DNA of 64,000 nucleotides. Source: Propionibacteriaceae bacterium P6A17 (GTDB lineage Bacteria > Actinomycetota > Actinomycetes > Propionibacteriales > Propionibacteriaceae). Under the pieces are notes generated by a model. That model was not told where the DNA came from, did no database searches, and worked only from the letters and a program-made list of their open reading frames with translations. The translations under genes were made by a program, and so were the position numbers. The stretch spans positions 1 to 64,000 of the forward strand of contig JHVD01000001.1 in NCBI GenBank assembly GCA_000619965.1, in the 5' to 3' direction. Positions 5,969-14,803 of the stretch are shown in pieces. The stretch's first letter is position 1. Each line of letters begins with the position of its first letter.

Positions 5969-7080
5969 GCGGGCACGTCCGCGACCTCTGGACCATACGC
6001 AGCCCCAATGGCGGGCGCCGCATCCACGGCCCACGCTGGGGCAAGGGGAAACGGTGGCAGGCGGTCGTCATACGCCCCGACGGCAGCCGCGCCACCTCGA
6101 CCCATGAGACGCGACGCGCCGCCGACCTCTGGGTCGCCCGAGCCCAAACCGAGCGCCAGCTCGTCGCCCCACGGGTCGCCTTCGACGCCGCAGCAGACGA
6201 GTGGGTCCGCGCCCAACACCAGATGCGGCCGCAGTCACGCGACGCCGCGCAGTCGAAGATCGACCGCATGCTGAAACCCGCCCTCGCGGGGGTTGCGCTC
6301 GGAGACATCACCCGCCCCATGCTGCAGGCCGTCGCCAATGACCTCGCCGCCTCCTACTCGCCAGCCTCCGTGCGGGTCGCATGGTCCCACCTGCGCGGCA
6401 TCCTCACCACCGCGCACATGGACGGCCTGATCGACAGCATCCCCACTGTCGGGGTGAAGCTGCCGCGCGCCAGCGAAGAGCGCATCATCCCACTCACCGA
6501 CGAGCAGGTCCGCACACTGCTGCGCGTCATGCCCGACCGAGTGCAGTCGATGGTGCTGCTCGGCGCCACATCCGGCCTACGCCCCGGCGAGCTGGCAGGA
6601 CTCACATGGGACCGCATCACCGACACGAGCGTGCGCGTCGACCGGCAGCTCCTCGCCGTCGACGCAGGCAGCCCAGTATTCGGGCCGCCGAAATCAAAGG
6701 CCGGCTTCCGCACCGTCGGCGTCGGCCCGGACGTCATTGCCCGACTGGTCGCCCACCGCGAGCGGTACGGCGAAGGGCCTGCCGGGCTGGTGTTCGTCTC
6801 GCCGCGCGGAAGGCCGATGGATCGCGCCCTCCGGCAGGACGTGTGGGCGCGATACCGGCACGAAATCGGCGGGCAGCGCGGACAGTCCTGGCATCAGCTA
6901 CGCCACTACCACGCGTCGAAGCTGATCGCGGCCGGTATGTCCGTGGTGGCCGTCGCAGCACGGCTCGGTCACAGGGACGTGACGGAGACGCTGTCGACGT
7001 ACGCCCACCTGTGGCCGGGAGACGAGGCATCGATGGAGACGGTCGCCGCGTCGATTGCCGGCATCCTCAGCGCACGATAG
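5965..7080 (+). CDS. int: Tyrosine-family site-specific integrase
   Basis: The 371-aa protein has an N-terminal arm-binding region (about 1-65), a core-binding SAM-like domain (about 70-155) and a C-terminal catalytic domain. Catalytic residues are visible: Arg206 in SGLRPGEL, Lys245, His310 and Arg313 in HQLRHYH, His336 in LGHRD and the nucleophile Tyr346 in STYAHL. The GTG start overlaps the upstream stop (GTGA). It would integrate and, with a directionality factor, excise the element. As the last gene before the host map gene it marks the right end. Confidence 0.93.
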   Translation: MSGHVRDLWTIRSPNGGRRIHGPRWGKGKRWQAVVIRPDGSRATSTHETRRAADLWVARAQTERQLVAPRVAFDAAADEWVRAQHQMRPQSRDAAQSKIDRMLKPALAGVALGDITRPMLQAVANDLAASYSPASVRVAWSHLRGILTTAHMDGLIDSIPTVGVKLPRASEERIIPLTDEQVRTLLRVMPDRVQSMVLLGATSGLRPGELAGLTWDRITDTSVRVDRQLLAVDAGSPVFGPPKSKAGFRTVGVGPDVIARLVAHRERYGEGPAGLVFVSPRGRPMDRALRQDVWARYRHEIGGQRGQSWHQLRHYHASKLIAAGMSVVAVAARLGHRDVTETLSTYAHLWPGDEASMETVAASIAGILSAR

Positions 7081-7254
7081 CGCACACGGGAGCAGTCAAA
7101 CTGGGCCGTGACTAGGGCTGCAACATCGAATCCGCCCGGTACCCGGCTTACAGGCCGGCTCGTCCACCTATTGTGCTCCGGCTAGGCGCTTTGTCTGGTT
7201 GTCCGCCTCGCCAGTGCGCAGAACCAGCGCACGGTGCGTTCGCCAGGCCGGCGC
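7081..7254. other. Element/host junction interval
   Basis: No gene is visible. The right attachment site should lie here, but its core cannot be defined without the left end. A GC-rich inverted repeat (GCCGG...CCGGC type, about 7133-7153) occurs near the middle. A small hairpin (GTGCGC-loop-GCGCAC, 7214-7232) lies just downstream of the minus-strand map gene and may end its transcript. I could not fold a convincing intact tRNA from this interval. Confidence 0.4.
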
Positions 7255-8115
7255 TCAGCCCAGGTTGGTCGGCACCGTGAGGATTTCGGCGCCGTCGTCG
7301 GTGACGACGATCGTCTGCTCGAACTGCGCGCACCACGACTTGTCCAAGGTGGTGACCGTCCACTGGTCGTCCCACACCTCGGACTCCTGATTGCCCAGCG
7401 TGAGCATGGGCTCGATGGTGAAGGTCATGCCCTTCTCGATGCGGGTGTCGATGCGGGGCTCGTCGTAGTGCAGGATGACGAGGCCCGAGTGGAAGGCGGT
7501 GTGCACTCCATGGCCGGTGTAGTCGCGCACGACGCCGTAGCCGAACCGCTTGGCGTAGCTTTCGATCACGCGCCCGATCACCGAGATGGGTCGCCCGGGA
7601 CGGACGGCCTTGATGGCGCGGTTGAGGGCCTCCTGCGTGCGCTCGACGAGCAGGCGCTTGTCGTCGGCCACCTCCCCGCACAGGAACGTGTAGCAGTTGT
7701 CGCCGTGGACGCCGTCCTTGTAGGCGGTGCAGTCGATCTTCACGATGTCGCCGTCCTCGAGCGGCCGCGCATCGGGGATGCCGTGGCAGATGACCTCGTT
7801 GACCGACGTGCACACCGATTTCGGGAACCCGCGGTAGCCCAGCGATGACGGGTAGGCGCCGTGGTCGAGCATGTACTCGTGCGCGATGCGGTCGAGCTCG
7901 TCGGTGGTGACGCCGGGGGCGACGGCCTTGCCGGCCTCGTGCATCGCGCTCGCCGCGATCTGCCCGACGTGCCGCATCCGCTCGATCACGTCCGGGGTCT
8001 GCACGTCGGAACCGCGGTACGGGTCGGGCCCCGGCTTGCCGACGTAGGGCGGCCGCACGATGGAGGCGGGCACGTGGCGGACGGGGCTGATCTTGTGCGG
8101 GGTAACGATGCTCAC
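7255..8115 (-). CDS. map: Methionine aminopeptidase type I
   Basis: The 286-aa enzyme removes initiator methionine from nascent proteins. The five metal ligands are at Asp128, Asp139 (KIDCT...VHGDN), His202 (TGHGV), Glu235 (IEPML) and Glu266 (FEQTI), with family-typical spacing. The roughly 40-residue N-terminal extension containing [15 protein letters not shown] is the actinobacterial type Ic form, with a proline-rich ribosome-docking segment. It is the first chromosomal backbone gene after the integrative element and is transcribed toward it. Confidence 0.96.
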   Translation of the reverse strand: MSIVTPHKISPVRHVPASIVRPPYVGKPGPDPYRGSDVQTPDVIERMRHVGQIAASAMHEAGKAVAPGVTTDELDRIAHEYMLDHGAYPSSLGYRGFPKSVCTSVNEVICHGIPDARPLEDGDIVKIDCTAYKDGVHGDNCYTFLCGEVADDKRLLVERTQEALNRAIKAVRPGRPISVIGRVIESYAKRFGYGVVRDYTGHGVHTAFHSGLVILHYDEPRIDTRIEKGMTFTIEPMLTLGNQESEVWDDQWTVTTLDKSWCAQFEQTIVVTDDGAEILTVPTNLG

Positions 8116-8176
8116 GCCTCGAGCCTACCCCGCAGACCGCGGACTGCGTCACGCCGCCGGCGCCCGACGCTGCGGA

Positions 8177-9007
8177 TCAGTCCACCCGACGGGTGGACAC
8201 CGCCTCCCCGACCTCGCGGATCGACGGCTCGTGGTCGATGGTCGCGCACCCGACGACCACGCCCAGCTCGCCGTCGCGCCCCAGATCGTAGATCCAGATG
8301 TCGAGGACGTCGCCCTTGATCCCGTCGGGGCGATCGACGTACACGTTCGCCTTGAGGTACCAGCCGGGATGCCCGTCGAGGCTGTCCGCCTCGCTCACCA
8401 GCACCTCGTGGCCCGTGTAGCCCTGGTACATCCACGACGACGCCATGCAGCTCAGCATCGCCTTGACGGCCTGCTGCGGCGAGGTGAACCCGTCGACGGC
8501 GCGCACGCTGCCGACGTCGACCGACGCCACCCAGCCCTCGGCGACCGGGCGCACCCTGGAATTCTGCTCGGACATCCACGGCATGAACGTGCTCGACCCG
8601 ATCCAGTCGGGCGTCATGGGCGCGACGATGGACAGCCCCCCTGCGTGCATGCGCCCATCCGCGTCGACGGTGCTGTGGGGGATGCCCACGTCTGGGCACT
8701 GCGTGGGATCGCCCGAATCGCCGGTGTCCTCGGACTGAGGCTCCGACGGGTCGGCCGTGCGTTCGTCCCAGGGGCGCACCGTCGGGCGCGCGCTGCGCGA
8801 GTCCTCGACGCCAGGGCTGGCGGCGCCGAGGAACCCCGTCGGCTGCAGGATCATCACCAGCACGAGGGTGCCGATCAGCAGCAGCCCCGCCACCACCCAG
8901 CCGATCGGCGACGACCGCCGCGCGGGCTGGTCCACCCAACGGGTGCCGTCCCAGTAGGCGGGCTCGTTGCCGCCCCTGGGATCGGGGTACCAGCCGGGCT
9001 GACTCAT
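8177..9007 (-). CDS. DUF2510 membrane-anchored protein
   Basis: The 276-aa product begins with the DUF2510 motif (GWYPDPRGG...YWDGTRW), then has one membrane span around residues 37-55 (IGWVVAGLLLIGTLVLVMIL). A Ser/Asp/Glu-rich linker leads to a C-terminal extracytoplasmic domain of about 160 residues that I cannot name. DUF2510 is a small Trp-rich actinobacterial module usually found before a transmembrane segment. The ATG at 9007 lies 7 bases after a TACACT hexamer (9015-9020, minus), suggesting a leaderless transcript divergent from the glutamine synthetase gene. Confidence 0.75.
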   Translation of the reverse strand: MSQPGWYPDPRGGNEPAYWDGTRWVDQPARRSSPIGWVVAGLLLIGTLVLVMILQPTGFLGAASPGVEDSRSARPTVRPWDERTADPSEPQSEDTGDSGDPTQCPDVGIPHSTVDADGRMHAGGLSIVAPMTPDWIGSSTFMPWMSEQNSRVRPVAEGWVASVDVGSVRAVDGFTSPQQAVKAMLSCMASSWMYQGYTGHEVLVSEADSLDGHPGWYLKANVYVDRPDGIKGDVLDIWIYDLGRDGELGVVVGCATIDHEPSIREVGEAVSTRRVD

Positions 9008-9062
9008 GCTGCGAAGTGTAGACGTCCCGCCCGAGCTTCCGCCCCTGCGGCACACTGGTGCC

Positions 9063-10391
9063 ATGGACAGCCTCTCCGACCACGTCTTCCGCACCATCGA
9101 GGAGCACAACGTCCGCTTCGTGCGGCTCTGGTTCTCCGACGTGCTGGGCAACCTGAAGTCCGTCGCCATCGCACCCGCGGAGGTGGAGGGGGCGCTCGTC
9201 GAGGGGGTGGGCTTCGACGGCTCCGCCATCGAGGGCTTCGCCCGCGTGTTCGAGGCGGACATGGTGGCCCACCCCGACCCGTCGACCTTCCAGATCCTCC
9301 CGTGGCGCGACTCGGGCGACATGACCACCGCGCGCATGTTCTGCGACATCCGGCTGCGCGACGGCTCGCCGAGCTTCGCCGACCCGCGCTACGTCCTCAA
9401 ACGCGCCGTCGACAAGGCTGCTCAGGCCGGGTTCACGCTGCAGGTGCATCCGGAGATCGAGTTCTTCCTGCTGAGCCAGCTCCACCCGCCGGTGCCGCTG
9501 GACAACGGCGGCTACTTCGACCACACCACGCTCGGCCACGGCACCGACTTCCGCCGCGACGCGATCCTGTGCCTCGAGCAGATGGGCATCTCCGTCGAGT
9601 TCAGCCACCACGAGGGCGCACCGGGACAGCACGAGATCGATCTGCGCTACGCCGACGCGCTCACGATGGCGGACAACATCATGACGTTCCGCGTCGTCGT
9701 GCGGGAGTCCGCGGTCACGCAGGGCGTGCACGCGACGTTCATGCCGAAGCCGTTCACGCAATTCCCGGGCTCGGGCATGCACTCGCACCTGTCGCTGTTC
9801 GAGGGCGACCGCAACGCCTTCTACGACGCCGCCGACGAGTACCAGCTCTCCCGGACGGCGAAGCACTTCATCGCGGGTCTGCTCAGGCACGCGCCGGAGT
9901 TCACCGCCGTGACCAACCAGTGGGTCAACTCCTACAAGCGCCTCGCCGCCGGCGACGAGGCACCCGCGTTCGTCTCGTGGGGGCGCAGCAACCGCTCGGC
10001 CCTGATCCGCGTGCCGCAGTGGACGCCCGGCAAGCAGGGCAGCGCGCGCATCGAGTACCGGGCGCTCGACTCGGGAGTCAACCCCTACCTCGCGTTCGCG
10101 TGCCTCCTGCGGGCCGGGCTGAAGGGCATCGAGGAGGAGTACCCCCTGCCGCCCGAGGCCGAGGAGGCGGTGACCGACCTGTCGCCGCGGGAGCGCCGCG
10201 CCATCGGGATCACGGAGCTGCCGCAGAACCTCGACACCGCGCTGCGCGTCATGGAGGCGTCGGAGCTCGTCGCCGACACCTTGGGCGAGCACGTCTTCGA
10301 GCACTTCCTGCGCAACAAGCACGCCGAGTTCGAGGCCTACCGTCGCCAGACGACACCCTGGGAGATCGAGCGCCACATCGGCCTCATGTGA
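9063..10391 (+). CDS. glnA2: Glutamine synthetase type I, GlnA2-like
   Basis: The 442-aa protein has the GS beta-grasp N-terminus (NVRFVRLWFSDVLGNLKSV), the EGVGFDGSAI segment, metal-binding EIEFF and catalytic GSGMHSHLS and NRSALIRVP motifs. It lacks the NLYxLP-type adenylylation loop tyrosine: the corresponding region reads EEEYPLPPEAEEA. It should therefore escape GlnE control. Actinobacterial glnA2 genes adjacent to glnE encode enzymes that range from glutamine to gamma-glutamyl-polyamine synthesis; the substrate here is not determinable. The start is the ATG at 9063, where the family N-terminus begins. Confidence 0.9.
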   Translation: MDSLSDHVFRTIEEHNVRFVRLWFSDVLGNLKSVAIAPAEVEGALVEGVGFDGSAIEGFARVFEADMVAHPDPSTFQILPWRDSGDMTTARMFCDIRLRDGSPSFADPRYVLKRAVDKAAQAGFTLQVHPEIEFFLLSQLHPPVPLDNGGYFDHTTLGHGTDFRRDAILCLEQMGISVEFSHHEGAPGQHEIDLRYADALTMADNIMTFRVVVRESAVTQGVHATFMPKPFTQFPGSGMHSHLSLFEGDRNAFYDAADEYQLSRTAKHFIAGLLRHAPEFTAVTNQWVNSYKRLAAGDEAPAFVSWGRSNRSALIRVPQWTPGKQGSARIEYRALDSGVNPYLAFACLLRAGLKGIEEEYPLPPEAEEAVTDLSPRERRAIGITELPQNLDTALRVMEASELVADTLGEHVFEHFLRNKHAEFEAYRRQTTPWEIERHIGLM

Positions 10392-10393
10392 GC

Positions 10394-10813
10394 TCACACC
10401 AGCGGAAACACCTGCGCCACCTCGTCGGCATGGGCGCCGCTGGAGCGCACGTTCGCCTCGGCCCACGTGAGCCTCCCCGTGACGAGGGCGAGGAACGTCG
10501 TCGGGTCCGTCTCCACCACGTTGGGTGGGGTGCCGCGCGTGTGCTTGGGGCCCGTGCCGAAGCCGAGCTGCACCGCCGCATACGGCGGTACGCGCAGCTC
10601 GATCGAATGGCCCCCGTGACGCTCGCCCAGCAACCCGCAGGCCGCCCGGCAGGCAGCGCCGACGAGCACCGGCGGCAGGGCTGCGTGGTCGCGGGCCGCG
10701 CCCAGCAGGAGCCCGGTCAGGTCGGGGCGCCGCGCTCCCAGCGCGAGGGCGAGGGCATCGTCGTCGACGAGCCCGCGCAGCGCTGCGACGACGGCGGGGC
10801 TCGGGCGGAACAT
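10394..10813 (-). CDS. Sterol-carrier-like (bacterial SCP) family protein
   Basis: The 139-aa protein carries the actinobacterial SCP-ortholog signature: a strand IELRVPPYAAVQ, then GPKHTRGTPPNVVETDPTTFLAL and TGRLTWAEANV. The fold probably has a hydrophobic cavity for lipids, but no substrate is known for these proteins. It lies head-to-head with glnE; the 38-bp gap contains two opposed TAGnnT hexamers, each 6 bases from its start codon. The 3' end is two bases from the converging glnA2 stop. Confidence 0.78.
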   Translation of the reverse strand: MFRPSPAVVAALRGLVDDDALALALGARRPDLTGLLLGAARDHAALPPVLVGAACRAACGLLGERHGGHSIELRVPPYAAVQLGFGTGPKHTRGTPPNVVETDPTTFLALVTGRLTWAEANVRSSGAHADEVAQVFPLV

Positions 10814-10851
10814 GCCCCGATCCTACCGGCGGCGGGGCATAGACTCTGCCC
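10814..10851. promoter_or_regulatory. Compact divergent leaderless promoters (SCP gene / glnE)
   Basis: The 38-bp gap holds TAGGAT on the minus strand (10820-10825) and TAGACT on the plus strand (10840-10845), each six bases from its ATG. Transcripts would begin at or next to the start codon, and the -35 regions overlap the opposing gene. No ribosome site precedes either start. Confidence 0.5.
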
Positions 10852-13752
10852 ATGACGAGGGTGCAGTCGGCGCATGCGCAGTTCGCGCGGCGCGGCTTCG
10901 CGCAGGCCGCGACCGCCGCCAGGATTTGGGAGTCGTGGAGCCCAAACGAGCAGGCCTCGCTCGACCTTGGCGCGTTCGAGGAGGTGGGCGACCGCTTCCA
11001 GGCCCTCGAAACCCTCGACCAGATCCGCGGCTGCGGACTCCTGGGCGACGTGCTCGCCTCGCCCGCATGGCTGCGGCGGGTGCTGCTCGTGGCGGGGGCG
11101 TCGTCGGTGCTCGGGCAGGCCATGGGGCGCGCGCCGGAGCTCGTGCGGCTGCTCGCCGAGGAGCCGCGCGAACGCGACGCCGACGGCTGGCGGGAGTTCT
11201 TCGAGGCCAGACTGCCGATCGAGGACGGGGAATGCCACGAGTCCGCAGACGCGCTGCGGGAGGCCAACCGGGCGGCGATCACGCTCATCGCGGCGAGGGA
11301 CCTGAGCTCCCCGGATCCGGCGGCGATCGTCGAGGGGATCGCCACGGAGCTGAGCCACGTCGCCGACCAGGTGCTGCGCACCTCGCTGGCGCTGGCGCGC
11401 GCGGAGGTGCCCGACTGGCGGGAGGCCCGCTTCGCGGTGTTGGCGCTCGGCAAGACGGGCGCCCAGGAGCTCAACTACCTCTCCGACGTGGACGTCATCT
11501 ACGTGGCCGAGCCCGTCGACGCCGGCGCCGACCCGTCGAGGGCGATCGCGATCGGCACGCGCCTGGCGGCCGCCCAGGCGCGCATCTGCTCCGCGCATAC
11601 GAAGGCGGGCACGATCTGGACGCTGGACGCCGCGCTGCGCCCGGAGGGCAAGGCCGGCCCGCTGGTGCGCACGCTCGCCTCATGCCGCGCCTACTACGAC
11701 AAATGGGCGAAGAATTGGGAGTTCCAGGCCATGCTGAAGGCCCGCCCCGTCGCCGGCGACCTCGAGCTCGGGCAGGGCTTCGTCGACATGCTCGCGCCCA
11801 AGGTGTGGAGCGTGGCCCACGCCGAGGGCTTCCTGCCGGAGATGCGCGCCATGCGCGAGCGGGTCATCTCGCTCATCCCCGCCGCCCAGGCCGACCGCGA
11901 GATCAAGCTCGCAGCCGGCGGGCTGCGCGACACCGAATTCTCGGTCCAGCTCCTCCAGCTCGTTCACGGCGGCGCCGACGAGACCCTCCGGCTGCGCGGC
12001 ACCCTCCCGTCGCTGCGCGCGCTCGTCGCTGGCGGCTACATCGGGCGCAGCGACGGCGCCGCTCTCGCCGGCCACTATCGCAGCCAGCGCGTGCTCGAGC
12101 ACCGCGTCCAGCTCGCACGACTGCGGCGCACCCACCTCCTGCCGGAGGAGGACCAGCAGCTAAGGGAGTTGGCCCGCACCGCCAGGGTGGCGGACGTCGA
12201 CGAGTGCTGGCGCAGCGGCCGGCGCGACGTGCGTCGGCTGCGCCAGCGCATCTTCTTCTCGCCGCTGCTCGATGTCGTCGCGGGGGTGCCCGCCGAGTCG
12301 CTGCTGAGCCGCGACGCCGCCGTCGAACGCCTCCTGGCGCTCGGCTTCCTCGACCCGCGCACGGCGCTGGTGCACATGGAGGCGCTCACCCAGGGCACCT
12401 CGCGGGCCGCGGGCATCCGTCGGCAGCTCATGCCGGCCATGCTCGAATGGATCGCCGACGGTCCGAACCCCGACTTCGGCCTCCTGGCGTTTCGCCAGCT
12501 CTCGGAGGCACTCGGAGAATCGAGCTGGTACCTGCGGGCCATGCGCGACGAGGGCTACATGGCCAAGCGACTCGCCACCGTCGCCTCGACGAGCCGATTC
12601 ACCGTCGACCTGCTCATGCGCTCACCGGAGACGGTGCGGCTGCTCGCCTCCGACGACGAACTTCGGCCCCGCCGACGGCAGGACCTCGTCGACGCGATGC
12701 GCATGGCCGCCCACCGGCATCACGACGTCGAGCGCGCCGTCGACTCCGTGCGGACGTTGCGCCGCAACGAGCTCTGTCGGATCGCGCTCGTCGACGTGCT
12801 GGGTGGGGTCGACATCGAAACCTGCGGCCGCGCACTGTCCGACCTCGCGGACGCGTTCGTCGAGGTGGCCTTCGACATCGCACGACGCGAGATCGATGCC
12901 CCCGAGGTGGGGGTGGTGGCGCTCGGCCGATGGGGCGGACGCGAGATGGCGTACTCGTCGGACCTGGACTGCATGTTCGTCGTACCCGACGGCACCGACG
13001 GCCCCGGCCAAGATGCCGCCACCCGGCTCGTCCGGCGCGTGGCGCAGATCGTCGGCCAACCCGGCCCGGACCAGCCGCTCGTCCTCGACTCCGATCTGCG
13101 CCCCGAGGGCAAGGGCGGCCCACAGGTGCGCACCGTGGCGTCCTACCGCGCCTACTACGAGAAGTGGGCGGCCACCTGGGAGCGGCAGATGCTGCTGCGC
13201 GGCCGGCTCGGCGCCGGCGCGCCGCACCTCGTCGAGGCAGTCCTCGCCGACGCGGACCCGTACCGCTACCCGGCAGGCGGCCTCACCGACCAGCAGGTGA
13301 TGGAGATCCGGCGGCTGAAGTCGCGCATGGAGAAGGAGCGCATCCCGCGCGGCGCCGACCGGAGCCGCCACCTGAAGCTCGGCCCCGGCGGGCTCTCCGA
13401 CATCGAGTGGACCGTGCAGCTCATCCAACTCCAGCACGCCCACGAGGTGCCGGGCCTGCGCACCACGTCGACGCTCGGCGCCCTCGAGGCGGCGCGCGAG
13501 GCCGGCCTCGTCGGCGACGACGACGCCCGCGCCCTGCACGACGCCTGGCGGCACGCGAGCCTCGTGCGCGACGCGATCATGCTGGTGCGTGGCCGCTCGT
13601 CGGACACGCTGCCCACGGACCCGCGCGACCTCGCCTCGATGCAGGCCCTGCTGCGCCGCGAGGGGCCGATCACGCAGCTCGGCGAGGAGACCCGTCGGCA
13701 CGCCCGGCTCGCATCGGGCGTCGTCGCGCGACTGTTCTGGGGCGAGGACTGA
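10852..13752 (+). CDS. glnE: Bifunctional glutamine-synthetase adenylyltransferase/deadenylase
   Basis: The 966-aa protein has two nucleotidyltransferase domains. The N-terminal one contains LGKTGAQELNYLSDVD near residue 199; the C-terminal one contains LGRWGGREMAYSSDLD near residue 690. Each is followed by a helical bundle (RPEGKAGPLVRT and RPEGKGGPQVRT mark the repeats). The enzyme attaches AMP to a tyrosine of GlnA when nitrogen is sufficient and removes it when limiting. Its likely target is the synthetase at 19718-21139, which has the acceptor tyrosine; the adjacent GlnA2-like enzyme does not. Length is normal for the family. Confidence 0.95.
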   Translation: MTRVQSAHAQFARRGFAQAATAARIWESWSPNEQASLDLGAFEEVGDRFQALETLDQIRGCGLLGDVLASPAWLRRVLLVAGASSVLGQAMGRAPELVRLLAEEPRERDADGWREFFEARLPIEDGECHESADALREANRAAITLIAARDLSSPDPAAIVEGIATELSHVADQVLRTSLALARAEVPDWREARFAVLALGKTGAQELNYLSDVDVIYVAEPVDAGADPSRAIAIGTRLAAAQARICSAHTKAGTIWTLDAALRPEGKAGPLVRTLASCRAYYDKWAKNWEFQAMLKARPVAGDLELGQGFVDMLAPKVWSVAHAEGFLPEMRAMRERVISLIPAAQADREIKLAAGGLRDTEFSVQLLQLVHGGADETLRLRGTLPSLRALVAGGYIGRSDGAALAGHYRSQRVLEHRVQLARLRRTHLLPEEDQQLRELARTARVADVDECWRSGRRDVRRLRQRIFFSPLLDVVAGVPAESLLSRDAAVERLLALGFLDPRTALVHMEALTQGTSRAAGIRRQLMPAMLEWIADGPNPDFGLLAFRQLSEALGESSWYLRAMRDEGYMAKRLATVASTSRFTVDLLMRSPETVRLLASDDELRPRRRQDLVDAMRMAAHRHHDVERAVDSVRTLRRNELCRIALVDVLGGVDIETCGRALSDLADAFVEVAFDIARREIDAPEVGVVALGRWGGREMAYSSDLDCMFVVPDGTDGPGQDAATRLVRRVAQIVGQPGPDQPLVLDSDLRPEGKGGPQVRTVASYRAYYEKWAATWERQMLLRGRLGAGAPHLVEAVLADADPYRYPAGGLTDQQVMEIRRLKSRMEKERIPRGADRSRHLKLGPGGLSDIEWTVQLIQLQHAHEVPGLRTTSTLGALEAAREAGLVGDDDARALHDAWRHASLVRDAIMLVRGRSSDTLPTDPRDLASMQALLRREGPITQLGEETRRHARLASGVVARLFWGED

Positions 13753-13801
13753 GGGGACCCGTCGCAGCCCCCGCACGGCAGGGTGCTAGGGTGGGCTGCA
13801 A

Positions 13802-13926
13802 GTGTTCCGGGGTCGGTGAAAGTCCGAACCGGCGGTGAGAGCCCGCGACCCTCGCGCAGCGTGCTGCAAGAGGTTGACTCGGTGGAAGTCCGAGGCCGAC
13901 AGTCAAAGTCTGGATGGGAGGAACGC
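13802..13926 (+). ncRNA. FMN riboswitch (RFN element)
   Basis: The conserved core is readable: GGTCGGTGAAAGTCCGAACC, the GGCGGTGAGAGCCCGCGA segment, TGACTCGGTGGAAGTCCGA, then GGCCGACAGTCAAAGTCTGG and ATGGGAGGA. The closing P1 helix pairs 13802-13808 with 13920-13926. A TAGGGT hexamer at 13787-13792 would start the transcript just before the aptamer. Downstream, GCGAC-GTC-GTCGC and similar GACGTCGTC segments can form competing hairpins before the SD (AAAGGA) of the transporter gene. Whether control is by termination or SD masking is not clear; no U-run is visible. Confidence 0.93.
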
Positions 13927-13993
13927 GAGCGACGTCGTCGCGTCCAGTGACGTCGTCGTGCGCTGCCCCGGTGTCGGATGAAAGGACACGCGA

Positions 13994-14803
13994 GTGGCAG
14001 CGCACCAGCGATTCTGGAGTGCCTTCCCCTCCCGCGCCCGCCCATCGACGCCGGTCGAGCGCTACGTCGCGCCCACGGTGGCCGCGCTGGCGGCCGTGGT
14101 GTTGTGGTGGCTGGCCAGTCTTTTCCTGCCACCGCTGCTGCTTCCCAGCCCCATCGCCGTCGCGCACCGGCTCGGCCAGCAGGTCGTCTCCGGCGTGGCG
14201 GGCATGTACGTGTGGCCCACGATCGCCCCCGCCCTCGCGGGCGTCGGCATCGCACTGGTCACGTCGCTGCTGCTGTCGGTGGCCGTGACGCACTCGCGCC
14301 CGGTGGCCGCCATCGTGGAGCCATTCGTGGCGCTGTCGCAGACGGTGCCGCTGGTGGCGATCGCGCCGCTGCTCGTGCTGTGGCTCGGCTACGGCCTCGT
14401 GCCCATCGCGGTGCTGTGCGCCATCGTCGCGTTCTTCCCGATGGTGACGACGGCGATCGTCGGCTTCCGGCACCTCGATCCGGTGGTGCTCGAACAGGCG
14501 GCCCTCGACGGCGCCGACGGCTGGCAGCGGCTGTGCTTCGTCGAGTTCCCGATGGTCGCGCCGGCGCTGCTGGCCGGCGTGCGCGCCGGTGCGGTGCTCG
14601 GGATGACCGGTGCGGTCGTCGGCGAATTCGTCATGGGTGGTGAGGGCCTCGGAACACTCCTGACCCTCTCGCGCCAAGCCTCCGACACCGTCGGGGTGTT
14701 CACCGTCATCGCATGGATCTCCGCGGTGGCCATGGCGCTGTACGCCCTCGTCGCGTGGGGTGAACGCGCGGCGCACGCCATGGTCGAAGGAGAAGACCGA
14801 TGA
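13994..14803 (+). CDS. ribX: ABC transporter permease, predicted riboflavin uptake (RibX-type)
   Basis: The 269-aa membrane protein belongs to the SsuC/ThiX-like permease family. It has about six hydrophobic spans and the cytoplasmic coupling loop DPVVLEQAALDGADGWQRL around residue 160-180. The GTG start follows AAAGGA. It is the first gene after the FMN riboswitch and overlaps the binding-protein gene by four bases. Riboswitch context implies a flavin-related substrate; family relatives also carry sulfonates, taurine and pyrimidines. No ATPase gene accompanies the pair in this locus. Confidence 0.8.
   Translation: MAAHQRFWSAFPSRARPSTPVERYVAPTVAALAAVVLWWLASLFLPPLLLPSPIAVAHRLGQQVVSGVAGMYVWPTIAPALAGVGIALVTSLLLSVAVTHSRPVAAIVEPFVALSQTVPLVAIAPLLVLWLGYGLVPIAVLCAIVAFFPMVTTAIVGFRHLDPVVLEQAALDGADGWQRLCFVEFPMVAPALLAGVRAGAVLGMTGAVVGEFVMGGEGLGTLLTLSRQASDTVGVFTVIAWISAVAMALYALVAWGERAAHAMVEGEDR

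Larger units (their letters stand above)
1..7080. mobile_element. Integrase-proximal end of a prophage or integrative element (partial)
   Basis: A leftward early module (Cro-like HTH, excisionase-like HTH, ERF annealing protein, SSB, replication-initiation-like protein and small genes) diverges from a rightward lysogeny module (XRE repressor, ImmA-like peptidase, membrane protein, tyrosine integrase). Most genes overlap by a few bases, as in phage early operons. No structural, packaging or lysis genes are visible, so they are either left of the window or absent. The right edge should lie between the integrase stop (7080) and map (7255). No att repeat could be identified because the left edge is outside the window. 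Confidence 0.88.

Noticed and set aside
7110-7180. Possible tRNA on the minus strand near the integrase
   Set aside because: A stem around CTGTAA and a TTCGATG-like loop looked suggestive, but the anticodon loop has six bases and neither the acceptor nor the T-arm pairs properly. Not a supported tRNA.
8060-11474. Very long open frames opposite map, DUF2510, glnA2, the SCP gene and glnE
   Set aside because: They are antisense shadows of strongly supported genes, rich in Arg/Ala/Gly/His as expected from GC-rich third positions, with no family motifs.
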